The notes under the pieces: model-generated
What the model was told of the DNA's origin: nothing
The model's input: the letters and a program-made list of their open reading frames with translations, nothing else
Databases searched by the model: none
NCBI GenBank assembly: GCA_947044405.1
Contig: CAMRHE010000503.1
Location: 310,001 to 374,000 of the forward strand
Length of the DNA: 64,000 nucleotides
From: Leptodactylus fallax
Lineage: Eukaryota > Chordata > Amphibia > Anura > Leptodactylidae
Reading direction: 5' to 3'
Shown here: piece by piece, positions 22,780 to 32,352 of the stretch
How positions within the stretch are numbered: the first letter of the stretch is position 1
How the letters are laid out: each line of letters begins with the position of its first letter
Program-made: the position numbers and the translations under genes

Positions 22780-23745
22780 TCTTTGTAACGGGTGTGGCAT
22801 CTTTTAGATTAATCTTCAATTGAGCGATGGAATATATCCAACATCAGACTCATCTCTGAAGAATGCATGGCACTCTTCTCTTAACATCTGCTTTACTATG
22901 CACTATTCGTCTGCATCAAGATGATCTATAGGAACCGAAGAATCCCATTCCTCTTTAACTGAAGACATTTCACCCTCTGGTTTGTCAACATTTTCCAATG
23001 TTTGAATGGTTGTGGTCAAAGAAGAAACCTGAACAGATTTTATGCAAGCTGGGTATACTGCTTTGACTGTTTCCATGTGACCCAAAACAGTTTTTGGATC
23101 TAGTACAATATCATGTTTAGTGGGGTTCATTACCGGAATGGTTACCCGAGCATAGTTGTCATAAGGTACCATCACAATAGTCTCATCTGTATATATTCCC
23201 TCTGGGAACTGTGCAGTGGTACTCGGCACAAAGAGCTTTTTCTGGTTCTTCTGATGAGGTCCCACATGAACACTACACTTGACACCCATTATAGTACCTG
23301 CAGGAATAATGGTATGACGTACTCCTGTTCTTACCTCCTTCAAAAATGCTTCTGCTTGGCTCACTTGGACAGCTTTTACCACCAGCTCCGCTTTTCTTGC
23401 AGGCAGTGAAAATGATGTGGCCAGTGTCCTCACCAAAGATGATGAAGGGTTTTTTTTTAGGATGACTTCCTCAATCACATTATATCCAATGATAGGCTCT
23501 TCAGCTACGTTGTTATCACTGGATACTAGAAAAGGCACCAGGAGTTCTATGTTGTCATTATCAGAGTACAGTTGAAATGTTGCTTCTATCCATCCAATGA
23601 AAGGAATTTCAGTCTTATTTACTGCTCTCCCACATAATGGTTCAGAGCCTAGTAATTCTTCCACTGCCCTTACATCTGCTGTTGCCAACTTTCATTGATA
23701 CTTGCTTGAGCTCCAGTATCCCATAATGCCTGAACAGTTTACATA
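22780..23745 (-). pseudogene. Gypsy protease and RT linker region
   Basis: The protease active site reads 'ALWDTGAQASI' at about 23737-23705 on the minus strand (DTGA box). Within about 20 codons that frame ends at a stop, and the rest of the protease reads one frame back, e.g. 'GWIEATFQLYSDN' and 'EEPIIGYNVIEEV' (the usual flap and ILG-like region), followed by about 150 residues of linker leading toward RT ('SHLDADE' near 22905). Immediately past 22903 an in-frame stop occurs, and the text continues with 'FFRDESDVGYIP' before the solo LTR. Protease function is lost in this copy. Confidence 0.8.
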
Positions 23746-23965
23746 CGACCATACACCTTTTTCTTATTAAATTGATGAGTTTTCTGTGGCCTCTTGATAC
23801 ACTTTCACTTATCTGTCAGTTAGTTGTTGCACACTTCCTAGTAGTGACTTGCTGTGTATTGTTCTGTTGAAGCTCCAGCTGTTGGATACGATCACATACA
23901 TTTTGGAAATAAGTGTGTAACAGAAGATGATACTTTCTTTGGTTGGGACTGAGGCTTGACACAGG

Positions 23966-25510
23966 TTACTGATTGCCCCTCATCAGCAACCTCCTGTCTT
24001 CTAACTGTGCAGATCTAGGTGCACAACATCCCCTAGCGTAATGTCCTTCTTTGCCACATTTGTAGCAATGGCGAGATGTATGACCTTGATCTGATGCCTT
24101 GCAGGCCTCACAAATTGGATTTTGCTTACTTCTGGAAGATGCTTGGGATGAAACCAACCTAGGTTCTTGAGAAGTCCTTCTGCATCTCCTGAAGGTGGAA
24201 CTTTCTTTGATTTTAGTGTAGGTGGAGCAGCTTGAGTTGTAGATGACTCTACTTTTGTAAGCAATCCTTGTTGTGTGGTACCAACCTGCATTTCGCTAAG
24301 TTTGCTGATTTTGCTGGAAGAGGACTTCTTTAATTTCTGTTCCCTCTCTTGTTCTAAACTGGCAGCTTCATTCATTCTCTTTATTAATACGTCATCAGTG
24401 ACAGTGTGATCATCCAAATAGGGTTTCAATTGGAATTTAATGTGTTCACTGAACAGTCCTGTTTCTACTGATCTCAGAAACTTCCTTTGGATCAAATCCG
24501 TTTCAAATTTTTCCTCTGCTCCCACTTCTCTAGAGGCAAAGAGAAGTCTGTCCTTTAGTTCTATAGCCCCGAAAAGGAAATTTTGAGGAGATTCTTTGCT
24601 GTCTTGAGAGATATTTATTAACCGATGGTATATAAGTTGGAGTTGCTCTCCTCCTTGTAGTGTCCTTTTAAAATAGTCTTCAGCTGTGACAGTGTTAACT
24701 CACTTTTCATCTCTAACATATTTCTTATATTCAGGCCGGGGCTTATTGCTTTAACTAATTCACTGTAGCCTTTTTGCAGTCCCATGTCTATCTGGTGCAT
24801 GAGATTTGTGTAAGACAGTTTGTCTTTTTGACCTCTTTCACCAATTTGGCCACTAATTTTAACCCCTTAATGACCCGGCCATTTTTTGTTTTTGCATTTT
24901 CGTTTTTTCCCTCCCCACATTCCAAGAGCCATAACTTTTTCATTTTTCAGTTCACAGAGACACATGATGGCTTATTGTTTGCGAAACAAATTGTACTTTG
25001 TAATGTCACTATTCAATATTCTGTGCAATGTACTGGGAAGCTGGAAAAAAATTCAGAATGAGGTGCAATTGGAGAAAAACTGCATTTGCGGCAAATTCAT
25101 CGGAGGGCGGCGATGGGGGAAAAATGGCGGCGCCCATGGCGGCTGCGCTATTTAGATGCCGCAGTCCCGTTTGACCGTGGCATCTAAAGGGTTAACAGCC
25201 GCGATCGGTGCAGGCACCGATCGCTGCTGTTAGCGGCGGGTCCTGGCTTGATTATACAGCCGGCACCTGCGGTGTATGGAGAGTGCTCAGCTGCTGAGCG
25301 ATCTCCATACATCGTCATGCGACTCAGGACGTACTATTACGCCCTGGGTCGTTAAAGGGTTAAAGTATTTCTGGCAACATTTTCTGAGGTGAAGTCCTGC
25401 AGTAAGTCTCTCTTTCTGACACCTTTTGCTTTGCTTGACTTGATGTCTCAGAAACTAGAGCTTTTTCTAACAGCTTGCTAGATTCCTGGAATGCTTTTTG
25501 CAAAGCGAGG
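23966..25510 (-). pseudogene. Gypsy gag with CCHC zinc knuckle
   Basis: The C-terminal part carries the knuckle 'CYKCGKEGHYARGC' (CX2CX4HX4C) preceded by a second cysteine-rich run 'CEACKASDQGHTSRH'. Upstream frames (24525-24100, 24800-24618) give charged, helical capsid-like text such as 'LMHQIDMGLQKGYSEL' and 'LSQLKTILKGHYKEES'. The coding text continues beyond 25360 on the far side of the inserted MITE. Frame changes at about 24600 and 24150 break it. It presumably formed the capsid and nucleocapsid of the retroelement. Confidence 0.8.
24863..25359. mobile_element. piggyBac-like MITE inserted in gypsy gag
   Basis: The terminal inverted repeat pair is 'ccccttaatgacc' at the left and the complement of 'gggtcgttaaaggg' at the right. 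TTAA stands immediately outside on both sides (24859-24862, 25360-25363), the target used by piggyBac-type elements. The 497-bp interior is non-coding and GC-rich near 25080-25350, with palindromic phrases such as 'cgatcggtgcaggcaccgatcg'-like arms. The gypsy gag frame matches across the site. Confidence 0.88.
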
Positions 25511-25529
25511 TACTGTACAGTACATGGGC

Positions 25530-25679
25530 ACTGCACAGTATCACGTCACTAGAAAGGCGCTCCCCCCCCAAAAAAAAAAAAAAGATACCGACCTGGCTAT
25601 CTTTGGTTGCCTGATGGGGCCCCTTAATTAGGACTCGCCCCCTTCATTGGCAGAACAAAAAATTCTCTTATTTGGACCC
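25530..25679. other. Boundary stretch beyond gypsy 5' end
   Basis: Gypsy similarity fades at about 25530. A C run followed by an A run (25562-25583) may mark an insertion junction. No gene is seen. Confidence 0.4.
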
Positions 25680-25885
25680 CCGTAGTATAACACTCCCTTT
25701 TTTTTGTCCCTCATACAATATACAACCCCCTTTTATTTGGCCCACCACATGATATATGACCCCCCTTTTTATTGTCCACAACACAATACATGACATGGTA
25801 TATGACCCTCATTTTCTGGCCCTCTGCACAGTATATTACCCCCTTTTCCTGGCACCCCACATGGTATATGACCCCGTTTTTTTTT
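25680..25885. repeat. Minisatellite, ~35-40 bp unit
   Basis: The phrase 'acatggtatatgacccc' and close variants recur about every 35-40 bases (25699, 25748, 25797, 25826, 25860), separated by T-rich spacers and 'ggcccnccac'-like text. About five decayed units are seen. It is unrelated in sequence to the 31-bp arrays that follow. Confidence 0.7.
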
Positions 25886-25997
25886 CCGCCCAAGTAAAGT
25901 GCGGATATCTTGTGGGATATTGTCTGTATTCAGAATGAAGAGATGTACAAACCCTATAATAACCATATAATAGGTTTATAGCATTCTTATCTGCATT

Positions 25998-26610
25998 CAG
26001 TAGAGTAAATACTGGAGTAGCAACGGTACTGGCTGCCACAGGGCCCAAGACCTTAGGGGGCCTGTCGGGCCCCTGATGCTTTTTTTTTTTTTTTTTTTTT
26101 TATAACAGGGTCCACTATGGAGCATAACACTGTGTGCAGGGGCCACTGTGGGACATAATATTGTGTGCAGGGGCCACAATGGGGCATAATACTGCATGCA
26201 GGGGCCACTGTGGGGCATTATACTGCATGGCGGGGGCACTCTAGGGCAGAATACTGTGTGCAGGGGCTACTATGGGGCATAATTCTGTGTGCAGGGGCCA
26301 CTATGGGGCATAATACTGTGTGCAGGGACCAGAATGGGTCATAATATTGCATGCAGGGGCCACAATTGGACATAATAGTATGTGTTCTGGGGCCACTATG
26401 GGGCATAATACTATGTGCATGGGCAACTATGTAACATAATAATGTGTGTGCAGGGGCCACGGTGCGACATAATTCTGCATGCAGGGGCCATGGTGGGGCA
26501 TAATAGTGTGTGTGCGGTGGCCACTATGGTGCATAATAGTGTGTGTGCAGGGGACACGTTGGGATATAATACTGGGTGCAGGGGCCGCCATGGGACATTA
26601 TACTTTATTT
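25998..26610 (+). mobile_element. hAT-like short element, right end missing (copy C)
   Basis: Its start 'cagtagagtaaatactgg' and the following 'tggctgccacagggccc' match the left end of the complete short element at 34132 and the far end of the one at 57221. Most of the middle is replaced by a T run (26081-26102), then the 31-bp array follows. The expected right end ('ggaatggctgggcccc'-type text) is not found after 26610, so this copy is truncated. Confidence 0.75.
26108..26605 (+). repeat. 31-bp minisatellite array, forward orientation
   Basis: About 16 tandem units, each containing 'ggggccactatggggca' then 'taatactgtgtgca', with substitutions between units. The same unit occurs in inverted orientation at 26948-27620, and shorter arrays are inside the elements at 34132 and 57221. 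Open frames across the array are artefacts of its 31-base period. Confidence 0.95.
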
Positions 26611-26947
26611 CTAAGGAAAGTGGAGAGCCAGTCCTTCTGCATTGGACCTTGCAGGCCATATAATATGATGTGGAAGGCAGGATTCGGCCATGGGCTTTGA
26701 CGTTGACGCATGTTTTATCCTACCCACATTGTGGAACATCATCACTATGGTGGATGTTTGTGGGAAATATTTGTTTACAAATGCACATTTCTATAGGTTA
26801 CATTGTCCATAGATTTTCACATGATATGTATCACACCCATAGACTAGATCAGGGGTAGGTAACCTTTTTTGTTCGGCGTGCCAATTTCAATTAAAAAAAT
26901 CAAAGTTGAGGTACTCAGAGTGCGGGTCAATAATTGTAAATCTGACG

Positions 26948-27620
26948 ATCCCTGCACACGGTATTATGTCACATAGCAGCCCCTGCACACGGTATTATGT
27001 CCTATAACGGCCCCTGTACACGGTATTATGCCCCATAGCGGCCCCTGCACATGGTATTATGCCCCATAGTGGCCCCTGCACACGGTATTATGCCCCATAG
27101 TGGCCCCTGCACACGATATTATGCCCCATAGCAGCCCCTGCACACGGTATTATCCTCCATAGTGGCCCCTGCACACAATATTATCCTCCATAGTGGCTCC
27201 TGCACACAGTATTATCCTCCATAGTGGCCCCTGCACACAGTATTATCCTCCATAGTGGCCCCTGCAAACAGTATTATCCTCCATAGTGGCTCCTGCACAC
27301 AGTATTATCCTCTATAGTGGCCCCTGCACACAGTATTATCCTCCATAGTGGCCCCTGCACACAGTATTATCCTCCATAGTGGCCCCTGCACACAGTATTA
27401 TCCTCCATAGTGGCCCCTGCACACAGTATTATCCTCCATAGTGGCTCCTGAACACAGTATTATCCTCTATAGTGGCCCCTGCACACAGTATTATCCTCCA
27501 TAGTGGCCCCTGCACACAGTACTATCCTGCATAGTGGCCCCTGCACACAGTATTATCCTCCATAGTGGCCCCTGCACGCAGTATTATCCTCCATAGTGGC
27601 CCCTGCACACGGTATAATAT
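26948..27620 (-). repeat. 31-bp minisatellite array, inverted orientation
   Basis: About 21 tandem units containing 'cctgcacacagtattat' and 'cctccatagtggcc', the reverse complement of the unit at 26108-26605. The array is more homogeneous in its right half (27230-27600), suggesting recent local expansion there. It occupies the left arm of element D. Together the two arrays form an inverted repeat around a 340-base spacer. Confidence 0.95.
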
Positions 27621-28135
27621 TCTAACTTTTATAATATTCCATTTGTCACCATTCACTAGCTATTATTATCCTGTGGGGTCTCTTCAGACCCCAGAGTATA
27701 ATAAGCGGAGGGCCAAGAGAGGTGACAAACATAAAAAACAATGTTAGGGTAGGTTCACATATGTCAGTTGCATCAGCATCAGTTTTTTTGTCCCTTAGTC
27801 ATTACAACTGATGCCAAAACTGATGCGAAAATGCATCAGTTGTCATCAGGCTTTTTTTTTTTTATAAATTTCTACTCCAAAACCATCAGTTGTCATAAGT
27901 TGTCATAAGTTTTTATTATCAGTTTTTACCAAGATGGTCCACAAGGCATGATGCGCTTCCGAGGCCAATAGAGTAGGGGTACTCAACTACTTTTAGTAAA
28001 TTTCCATTAACCGGGATCCGCCATCAAGTAAAGGTCCAAGCTGAACACGTCTACTATTTACGGTATTTTTTGGACAAAAAGACACGTCTGACTATAAGAC
28101 GCACCCAGGTTTCAACAAGAAAAATAAGGATTAGA

Positions 28136-28315
28136 TCGGGGGCGACTAACATGGCATTACACTGTGTGGGATGACTAACATAGCATTATACTGTGCAGGG
28201 GGCACTAACGTGGCATTATACTGTGTAGGGGGCACTAACATGACATTACATGGTGTGGGGGGCAACTAATGTGGCATTATACTGTAGGGGGGCATTAAGG
28301 AACATTATATTGTGG
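28136..28315 (+). repeat. ~30-bp minisatellite related to the 31-bp family
   Basis: About six units containing 'gggggcactaacatggca' and 'ttatactgtgtag'. The text aligns with the 31-bp unit (ggggc-cacta...gca-taatactgtgtg) with several changes, so the two arrays are probably related or convergent. It lies inside element E. Confidence 0.75.
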
Positions 28316-29530
28316 GTACTGACATTAGTGCTCTCATTATTGTTCCTCCTCAGTTTGCTCCTTAGCAGGGCTGTTTTAACACATTGGTGGGTTCAGTACA
28401 ATGGTTTCATAGGTGCCCCCCCCCCCCATCGCCACCACTTAGGAATACCCGACTTGCACAAATTATAATGTCCCATTAGAGGCCCTAATACAATATAATG
28501 CCTCCCTAGTGGCACCTTACACTATAATGTCCCCCTCCAGCTATCCCCACAGTTAATGTCCCCATCCATCTGTCACCAGTTTAACCCTGTACATGCAAAT
28601 TAAATAGGAGCTTACATAAGAATAGAATTTTCTATCCCCCTATAAAAATTGTAACTCTAATGAATAATTATAATCCCTACAACTAACTAATGTGATAACT
28701 AGGGCCGTGTTCAGATTGGTGTAACACGACCACTTTATTGCTCACGTATTATGGCCACAACCTCTGAAGTTCCTGCGGTTCATCATTACTGGTGTTAGAG
28801 AGTCTGATGACCTACTGGAGGTGCAGGTGTTTCGTTTGTACTGTGGGTGCAAAAAAAAAAAAAAAAAAAAAAAAAAGCACCCATCTGAAAGCTGCCAAAA
28901 CCTAGGATTTTACATGGTGACATTTAATGGGTAAAAATGTATTATCTGACTGACGGAACTGCCGTTTGTCAGAAATGTTTTATACGTTCATCGCTAGTGA
29001 TAATCGCTATTGCTATTATTTTAGCGTGTAATGGATATAACTAGAGAGGCGGGTGGAGGATTTTACTCTATAAAGATCAGGTATGGACAGGACAGAGACA
29101 GTGAAAAAATGTAAACTTTATTGGTGACTTTGTGCATGTATTGTGTAAGTGTTTGATGCAAATCTTTTGACACTGTGACCTGGAGGATGGTCACAGCGTC
29201 AATAAACTTACTGGTTATGTTCAGAGGGGTATTACAGAAGAATACCCCTGGGATTAGGCTCAGAGGGGTATTACATTATCCCTCTATGTGACAATCAGAG
29301 AGCATTAGTATAGTATGCTCTCTGATTGATAGGAGAGGGGATAACATGGACAGAAGTCCTCTCTACCCCCCCCTGGGGTCATCTGCAGCTTATGCACAAT
29401 GATGAGTTATCATTGTCTCTGCAGCTCCTCCTCCCCCTCCTTCCTTAGCTCTAAGATGCTGCCTGAGGCAGGAGGGGGGGGGGGACACATTTAGAGGCCC
29501 AGTTCTAAGGATCTGTTAGGGCCACAAAGA
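28316..29530. other. Non-coding interior of element E
   Basis: No open frame with family resemblance. It contains C, A and G homopolymer runs (28418-28427, 28850-28876, 29475-29484) and a repeated phrase 'cagaggggtattac' at 29222 and 29263. Confidence 0.5.
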
Positions 29531-29776
29531 TGCAACTGGATTCATTTTAAAGAAGAGAATCTCATCTTTAAAAAGATACCAAGATCGCCATGATAGACCT
29601 TACAGATTCAGAGCGATTCACTGTTAAAACGATGTCGGGAATTGATATCTGCATTGGGATTTCAATGCCGAACATCATTTTCACCAGCGAATGGCTCAGG
29701 ATGTGTAAGGACGATCATGGCGATCTCGGTATCATTTTAAAGATCAGATTCTCATCTTTAAAATGAATCCAAGTGT
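29531..29776. mobile_element. Long imperfect palindrome (foldback/MITE)
   Basis: The two arms of about 120 bases are reverse complements over nearly the whole length. Left-arm text 'ttcattttaaagaagagaat' and 'agatcgccatgat' return inverted as 'ttctcatctttaaaatgaa' and 'atcatggcgatct'. The centre is near 29653. No clear target duplication is seen; the right end abuts the 3' tail of the Rex1 LINE. No coding capacity. Confidence 0.8.
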
Positions 29777-29788
29777 TTCTTTATAGCT

Positions 29789-29789
<1 letters not shown>

Positions 29790-29824
<35 letters not shown>

Positions 29825-31600
29825 GTCCTTTAATAGTCCCACAATGGGGAAATTCAGTGTGTTACAGCAGCAAAGATAAGCAGATACAAATACAAATACA
29901 ACATGTACAGGAATGTTCCAAGGTGAGAGGCATTACATTAATAGCAGACAGACAGATAGGACGTAGCAGAGGAGGGGGGGGGGATTTAACAGGCAGAGAG
30001 ATATTTCAGTTCTCTATGTGTAATGATCTCCGCTTAGGTCGGTGTTGGTTGTACAGCCTAACCGCGGTGGGGAGGAAAGACTTCCGATAGCGCTCCTTCT
30101 CACACCTAGGGTGGAGCAGTCGGTCACTGACAGTACTGCTCAGCGCGATCACAGTCTCATGCATGGGATGGGACTTCTTCTTCTGCATGGAGCTCACCAC
30201 AGACAGTATCCTTCTGTCACCCACCACCTGCACTGGGTCCAGTGGGCTCCCCAGGACAGAGCTGGCCCTTCTAATCAGCTTGTCAAGTTTATTTCTGTCC
30301 CTGGTTGATATACTGCTCCCCCAGCAGGCCACTCCAAAGAAGATGGCTGATGCCACTACCGAGTTGAAGAAAGTTCTAAGAAGTGCCCCCCGGATTCCAA
30401 AGGCTCTCAGTTTCCTAAGCAGGTAGAGCCTGCTGTGGCCCTTCCTGTACAGGGCCTCCATATGATCTGCCCAGTCCAGCTTATTATTAAGGAGCAAACC
30501 CAGGTACTTATAGGTGTTCACAATCTCGATGCCCGTCCCCAGGATGTCCACTGGATTTGGAGGGCATCTGCCTTTGCGGAAGTCCACCACCATCTCCTTG
30601 GTCTTCCCCGCGTTAATCTTCAGGTGGTTCCGGTGGCACCAGTCCACAAAATCCTGGTTCAGTTCTCTGTACTCCCTGTCATCATCATCTGTGATGAGAC
30701 CCACTATTGCAGAGTCGTCAGAATACTTCTGTAGGTAGCAGCTGGATGAGTTGCACCTAAAATCTGCAGTGTATAGTGTGAAGAGGAAAGGGGCGAGAAC
30801 CGTACCCTGAGGTGCCCCCGTATTACAGATCACGGTACCTGACACACAGTCTCGGGCTCTCACGTATTGAGGTCGATTTGTGAGGTAGTCTAGGATCCAG
30901 TTGGAGAGGTGGTGGTCCACTCCAGCAAGGCCCAGCTTGTCCCTCAATAACCTGGGCTGTATGGTGTTAAAAGCACTGGAGAAGTCAAAGAACATTATTC
31001 TCACTGTGTTCCCTGCTTTCTCCAGGTGAGACAGAGCCCTGTGCAGAAGATGGATGATGGCATCATCTACCCCAATGCCCGGCCGATAAGCAAACTGGAG
31101 GGGGTCCATAGCGGGGCTCACTAGAGGGCGGAGATGTGTGAGAACCAATCTCTCCAAGATCTTCATCAGGTGGGATGTCAGTGCTACAGGTCTGTAGTTG
31201 TTGAGGTCCATAGGGTGGGGTTTCTTTGGAACTGGTACCACACAAGAAGATTTCCATAATTCAGGGACTATTTCCTGCCTCAGGCTCATATTATACATAT
31301 ATGTAATTATACCACACAGCTGGTCCCCGCAAGTCTTAATTAGCCTTGCACTGATGTCATCTGGCCCTGCGGCTTTCCTCACCTTGATCTTTTTCATCTC
31401 CTTCCTCACCTGGGCCCGTGTGAAGGTCAGACTGTGGCCAGATAAAGACGGATTTCTGGATTTACTGGTCTGTTGGGAAGTGGCCGCATGGGGAGAAGTC
31501 ATTGTGGTGGGGGAAGCTGAAGGACATACTGGGGTGGGAGGAGCTGGTGTGTGATCAAATCTGTTGAAGAATAACCAATCCTGAATAACCAATTAACCAA
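29790..31600 (-). mobile_element. Rex1-type LINE, 5'-truncated
   Basis: A minus-strand non-LTR element ending at its 3' side in 'ccattgtgggactattaaag' and an (ATT)n tail (29790-29823 on the plus strand as aat repeats). Only the RT and C-terminal part is present. The endonuclease half is absent, as usual for truncated LINE insertions. Confidence 0.85.
30006..31592 (-). CDS. Rex1-like reverse transcriptase, uninterrupted 528-aa frame
   Basis: RT would copy the LINE RNA by target-primed reverse transcription. Visible motifs in order: 'RKAAGPDDISARLIK', 'NNYRPVALTSHLMKILERL', 'IMFFDFSSAFNTIQPRLL' (motif A), 'NTGAPQGTVLAPFLFTLYT' (motif B), 'YLQKYSDDSAIVGL' (motif C with YSDD), 'YKYLGLLLNNKLDW' and 'LYLLRKLRAFGIRGALL'. 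The C-terminus 'RLLHPRCEKERYRKSFLP' fits Rex1/Babar. The frame has no stops, so the insertion is fairly young, but the missing N-terminal endonuclease means the copy is dead. The start codon is arbitrary because the 5' part is lost. Confidence 0.85.
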   Translation of the reverse strand: MVIQDWLFFNRFDHTPAPPTPVCPSASPTTMTSPHAATSQQTSKSRNPSLSGHSLTFTRAQVRKEMKKIKVRKAAGPDDISARLIKTCGDQLCGIITYMYNMSLRQEIVPELWKSSCVVPVPKKPHPMDLNNYRPVALTSHLMKILERLVLTHLRPLVSPAMDPLQFAYRPGIGVDDAIIHLLHRALSHLEKAGNTVRIMFFDFSSAFNTIQPRLLRDKLGLAGVDHHLSNWILDYLTNRPQYVRARDCVSGTVICNTGAPQGTVLAPFLFTLYTADFRCNSSSCYLQKYSDDSAIVGLITDDDDREYRELNQDFVDWCHRNHLKINAGKTKEMVVDFRKGRCPPNPVDILGTGIEIVNTYKYLGLLLNNKLDWADHMEALYRKGHSRLYLLRKLRAFGIRGALLRTFFNSVVASAIFFGVACWGSSISTRDRNKLDKLIRRASSVLGSPLDPVQVVGDRRILSVVSSMQKKKSHPMHETVIALSSTVSDRLLHPRCEKERYRKSFLPTAVRLYNQHRPKRRSLHIEN

Positions 31601-32352
31601 TCCTGAGCAATTCACTCAGGTACAGTAGTGAAGCCGGGAATTACCGGCTTTACTACTATACATAGACTGTTCAGACGCCTGGTGCAGCCACATCCATCTT
31701 CAGGCAGCACCCGGGGCATACGGCGCTAATGAAATTTTAAGGAAGCCGCAGGTAACGTTTTTCCATGCGGCTGAGGCACAGATACCGAGCCCGAACTGAT
31801 GCCTCTTGTACCAGAACCGATCCCATATAAAACTATGGGATCCGTCCTGGCATCAGTTTCCCTCCAGCTTGTGTGCACCACGCCGGAGGGAAACAGATAG
31901 CTGCGCTGGACGTATGTGAACACACCCTTACTCACTTTTTCCTACGCTCCGCAGCCGCTGTGTGGGCGCTTCTCCCTGACGTCACCGACCGCTGATTCGG
32001 TCTCAGGGGTCACGTCGCGTCATTATGCATAATGACGTCGGATGTGACCCCTGAGGCCCTGTCAGCAGTCTCTTACATCAGGCAGAAGCGCCCGAAGAGC
32101 ACAGAGCGGCTGCAGATCCAGGGAAGGTGAGTTAACATTGTTTTTTATGTTTGATCACCTCCCCGGGGGGCTCCGCTTATTATACTCAGGGGTCTGAAGA
32201 GACCCCACAGTATAATAATAGCAGTTTCGTTTCGGCTGTGTTTGGTCCGATCGAAACTGCTGGGTGAGGACACGGGCTGCCGTGCCAGGGAAATAAGCCT
32301 CACGTGCCACTCTTGGCACGCGTGCCGGGGGTTGCCGACCCCTGGACTAGAT

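Larger units (their letters stand above)
18640..25530 (-). mobile_element. Ty3/gypsy retrotransposon, multiply interrupted
   Basis: Minus-strand order is gag with a CCHC knuckle, aspartic protease, reverse transcriptase, RNase H, integrase: the Ty3/gypsy arrangement with integrase last. Three later insertions split it: a TTAA-flanked MITE in gag (24863-25359) and solo LTRs upstream of RT (22142-22774) and between RNase H and integrase (20320-20621). Each is bounded by a short exact duplication, and the host reading frame lines up on both sides. Frameshifts in protease, RT/RNase H and integrase also occur. Its own flanking LTRs were not found, so boundaries are approximate. Confidence 0.88.
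27747..31927. mobile_element. Harbinger-like element E inside element D
   Basis: The ends are inverted repeats: 'gggtaggttcacatatgtc' at the left and the complement of 'gacgtatgtgaacacaccc' (with one extra base) at the right. The trinucleotide TTA is duplicated outside (27744-27746 and 31928-31930), fitting PIF/Harbinger target choice. The flanks on either side belong to element D and match the uninterrupted junction in related copies. It is 4.2 kb long because it contains a minisatellite, a foldback element and a Rex1 LINE. No Harbinger transposase is seen. Confidence 0.75.
26850..32344. mobile_element. hAT-like element D, 5.5 kb including nested insertions
   Basis: It starts 'caggggtaggtaacc' and ends with the complement, '...ggttgccgacccctg'. 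An exact 8-bp duplication gactagat lies outside both ends (26842-26849 and 32345-32352), as hAT transposases make. Its own sequence includes the inverted 31-bp array, a palindrome around 'ggggtctcttcagacccc' near both sides (about 27678 and 32185) and a GC-rich right arm with a perfect 20-base palindrome around 32024. Much of the length comes from element E inside it. It encodes no hAT transposase. Confidence 0.88.

Noticed and set aside
25711..26048. Overlapping small frames near 25.8 kb
   Set aside because: Generated by the 35-40 bp minisatellite; no conserved motif.
26218..26663. Open frames with repeated His/Cys/Pro-rich peptides across the arrays
   Set aside because: They arise from the 31-base period (not a multiple of three), shift frames every unit and occur on both strands. 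No evidence for a protein.
26108..27620. Regular repeats as a CRISPR array
   Set aside because: The units are contiguous 31-bp tandem copies with no unique spacers, in a vertebrate sequence full of introns and transposons, so this is a minisatellite.
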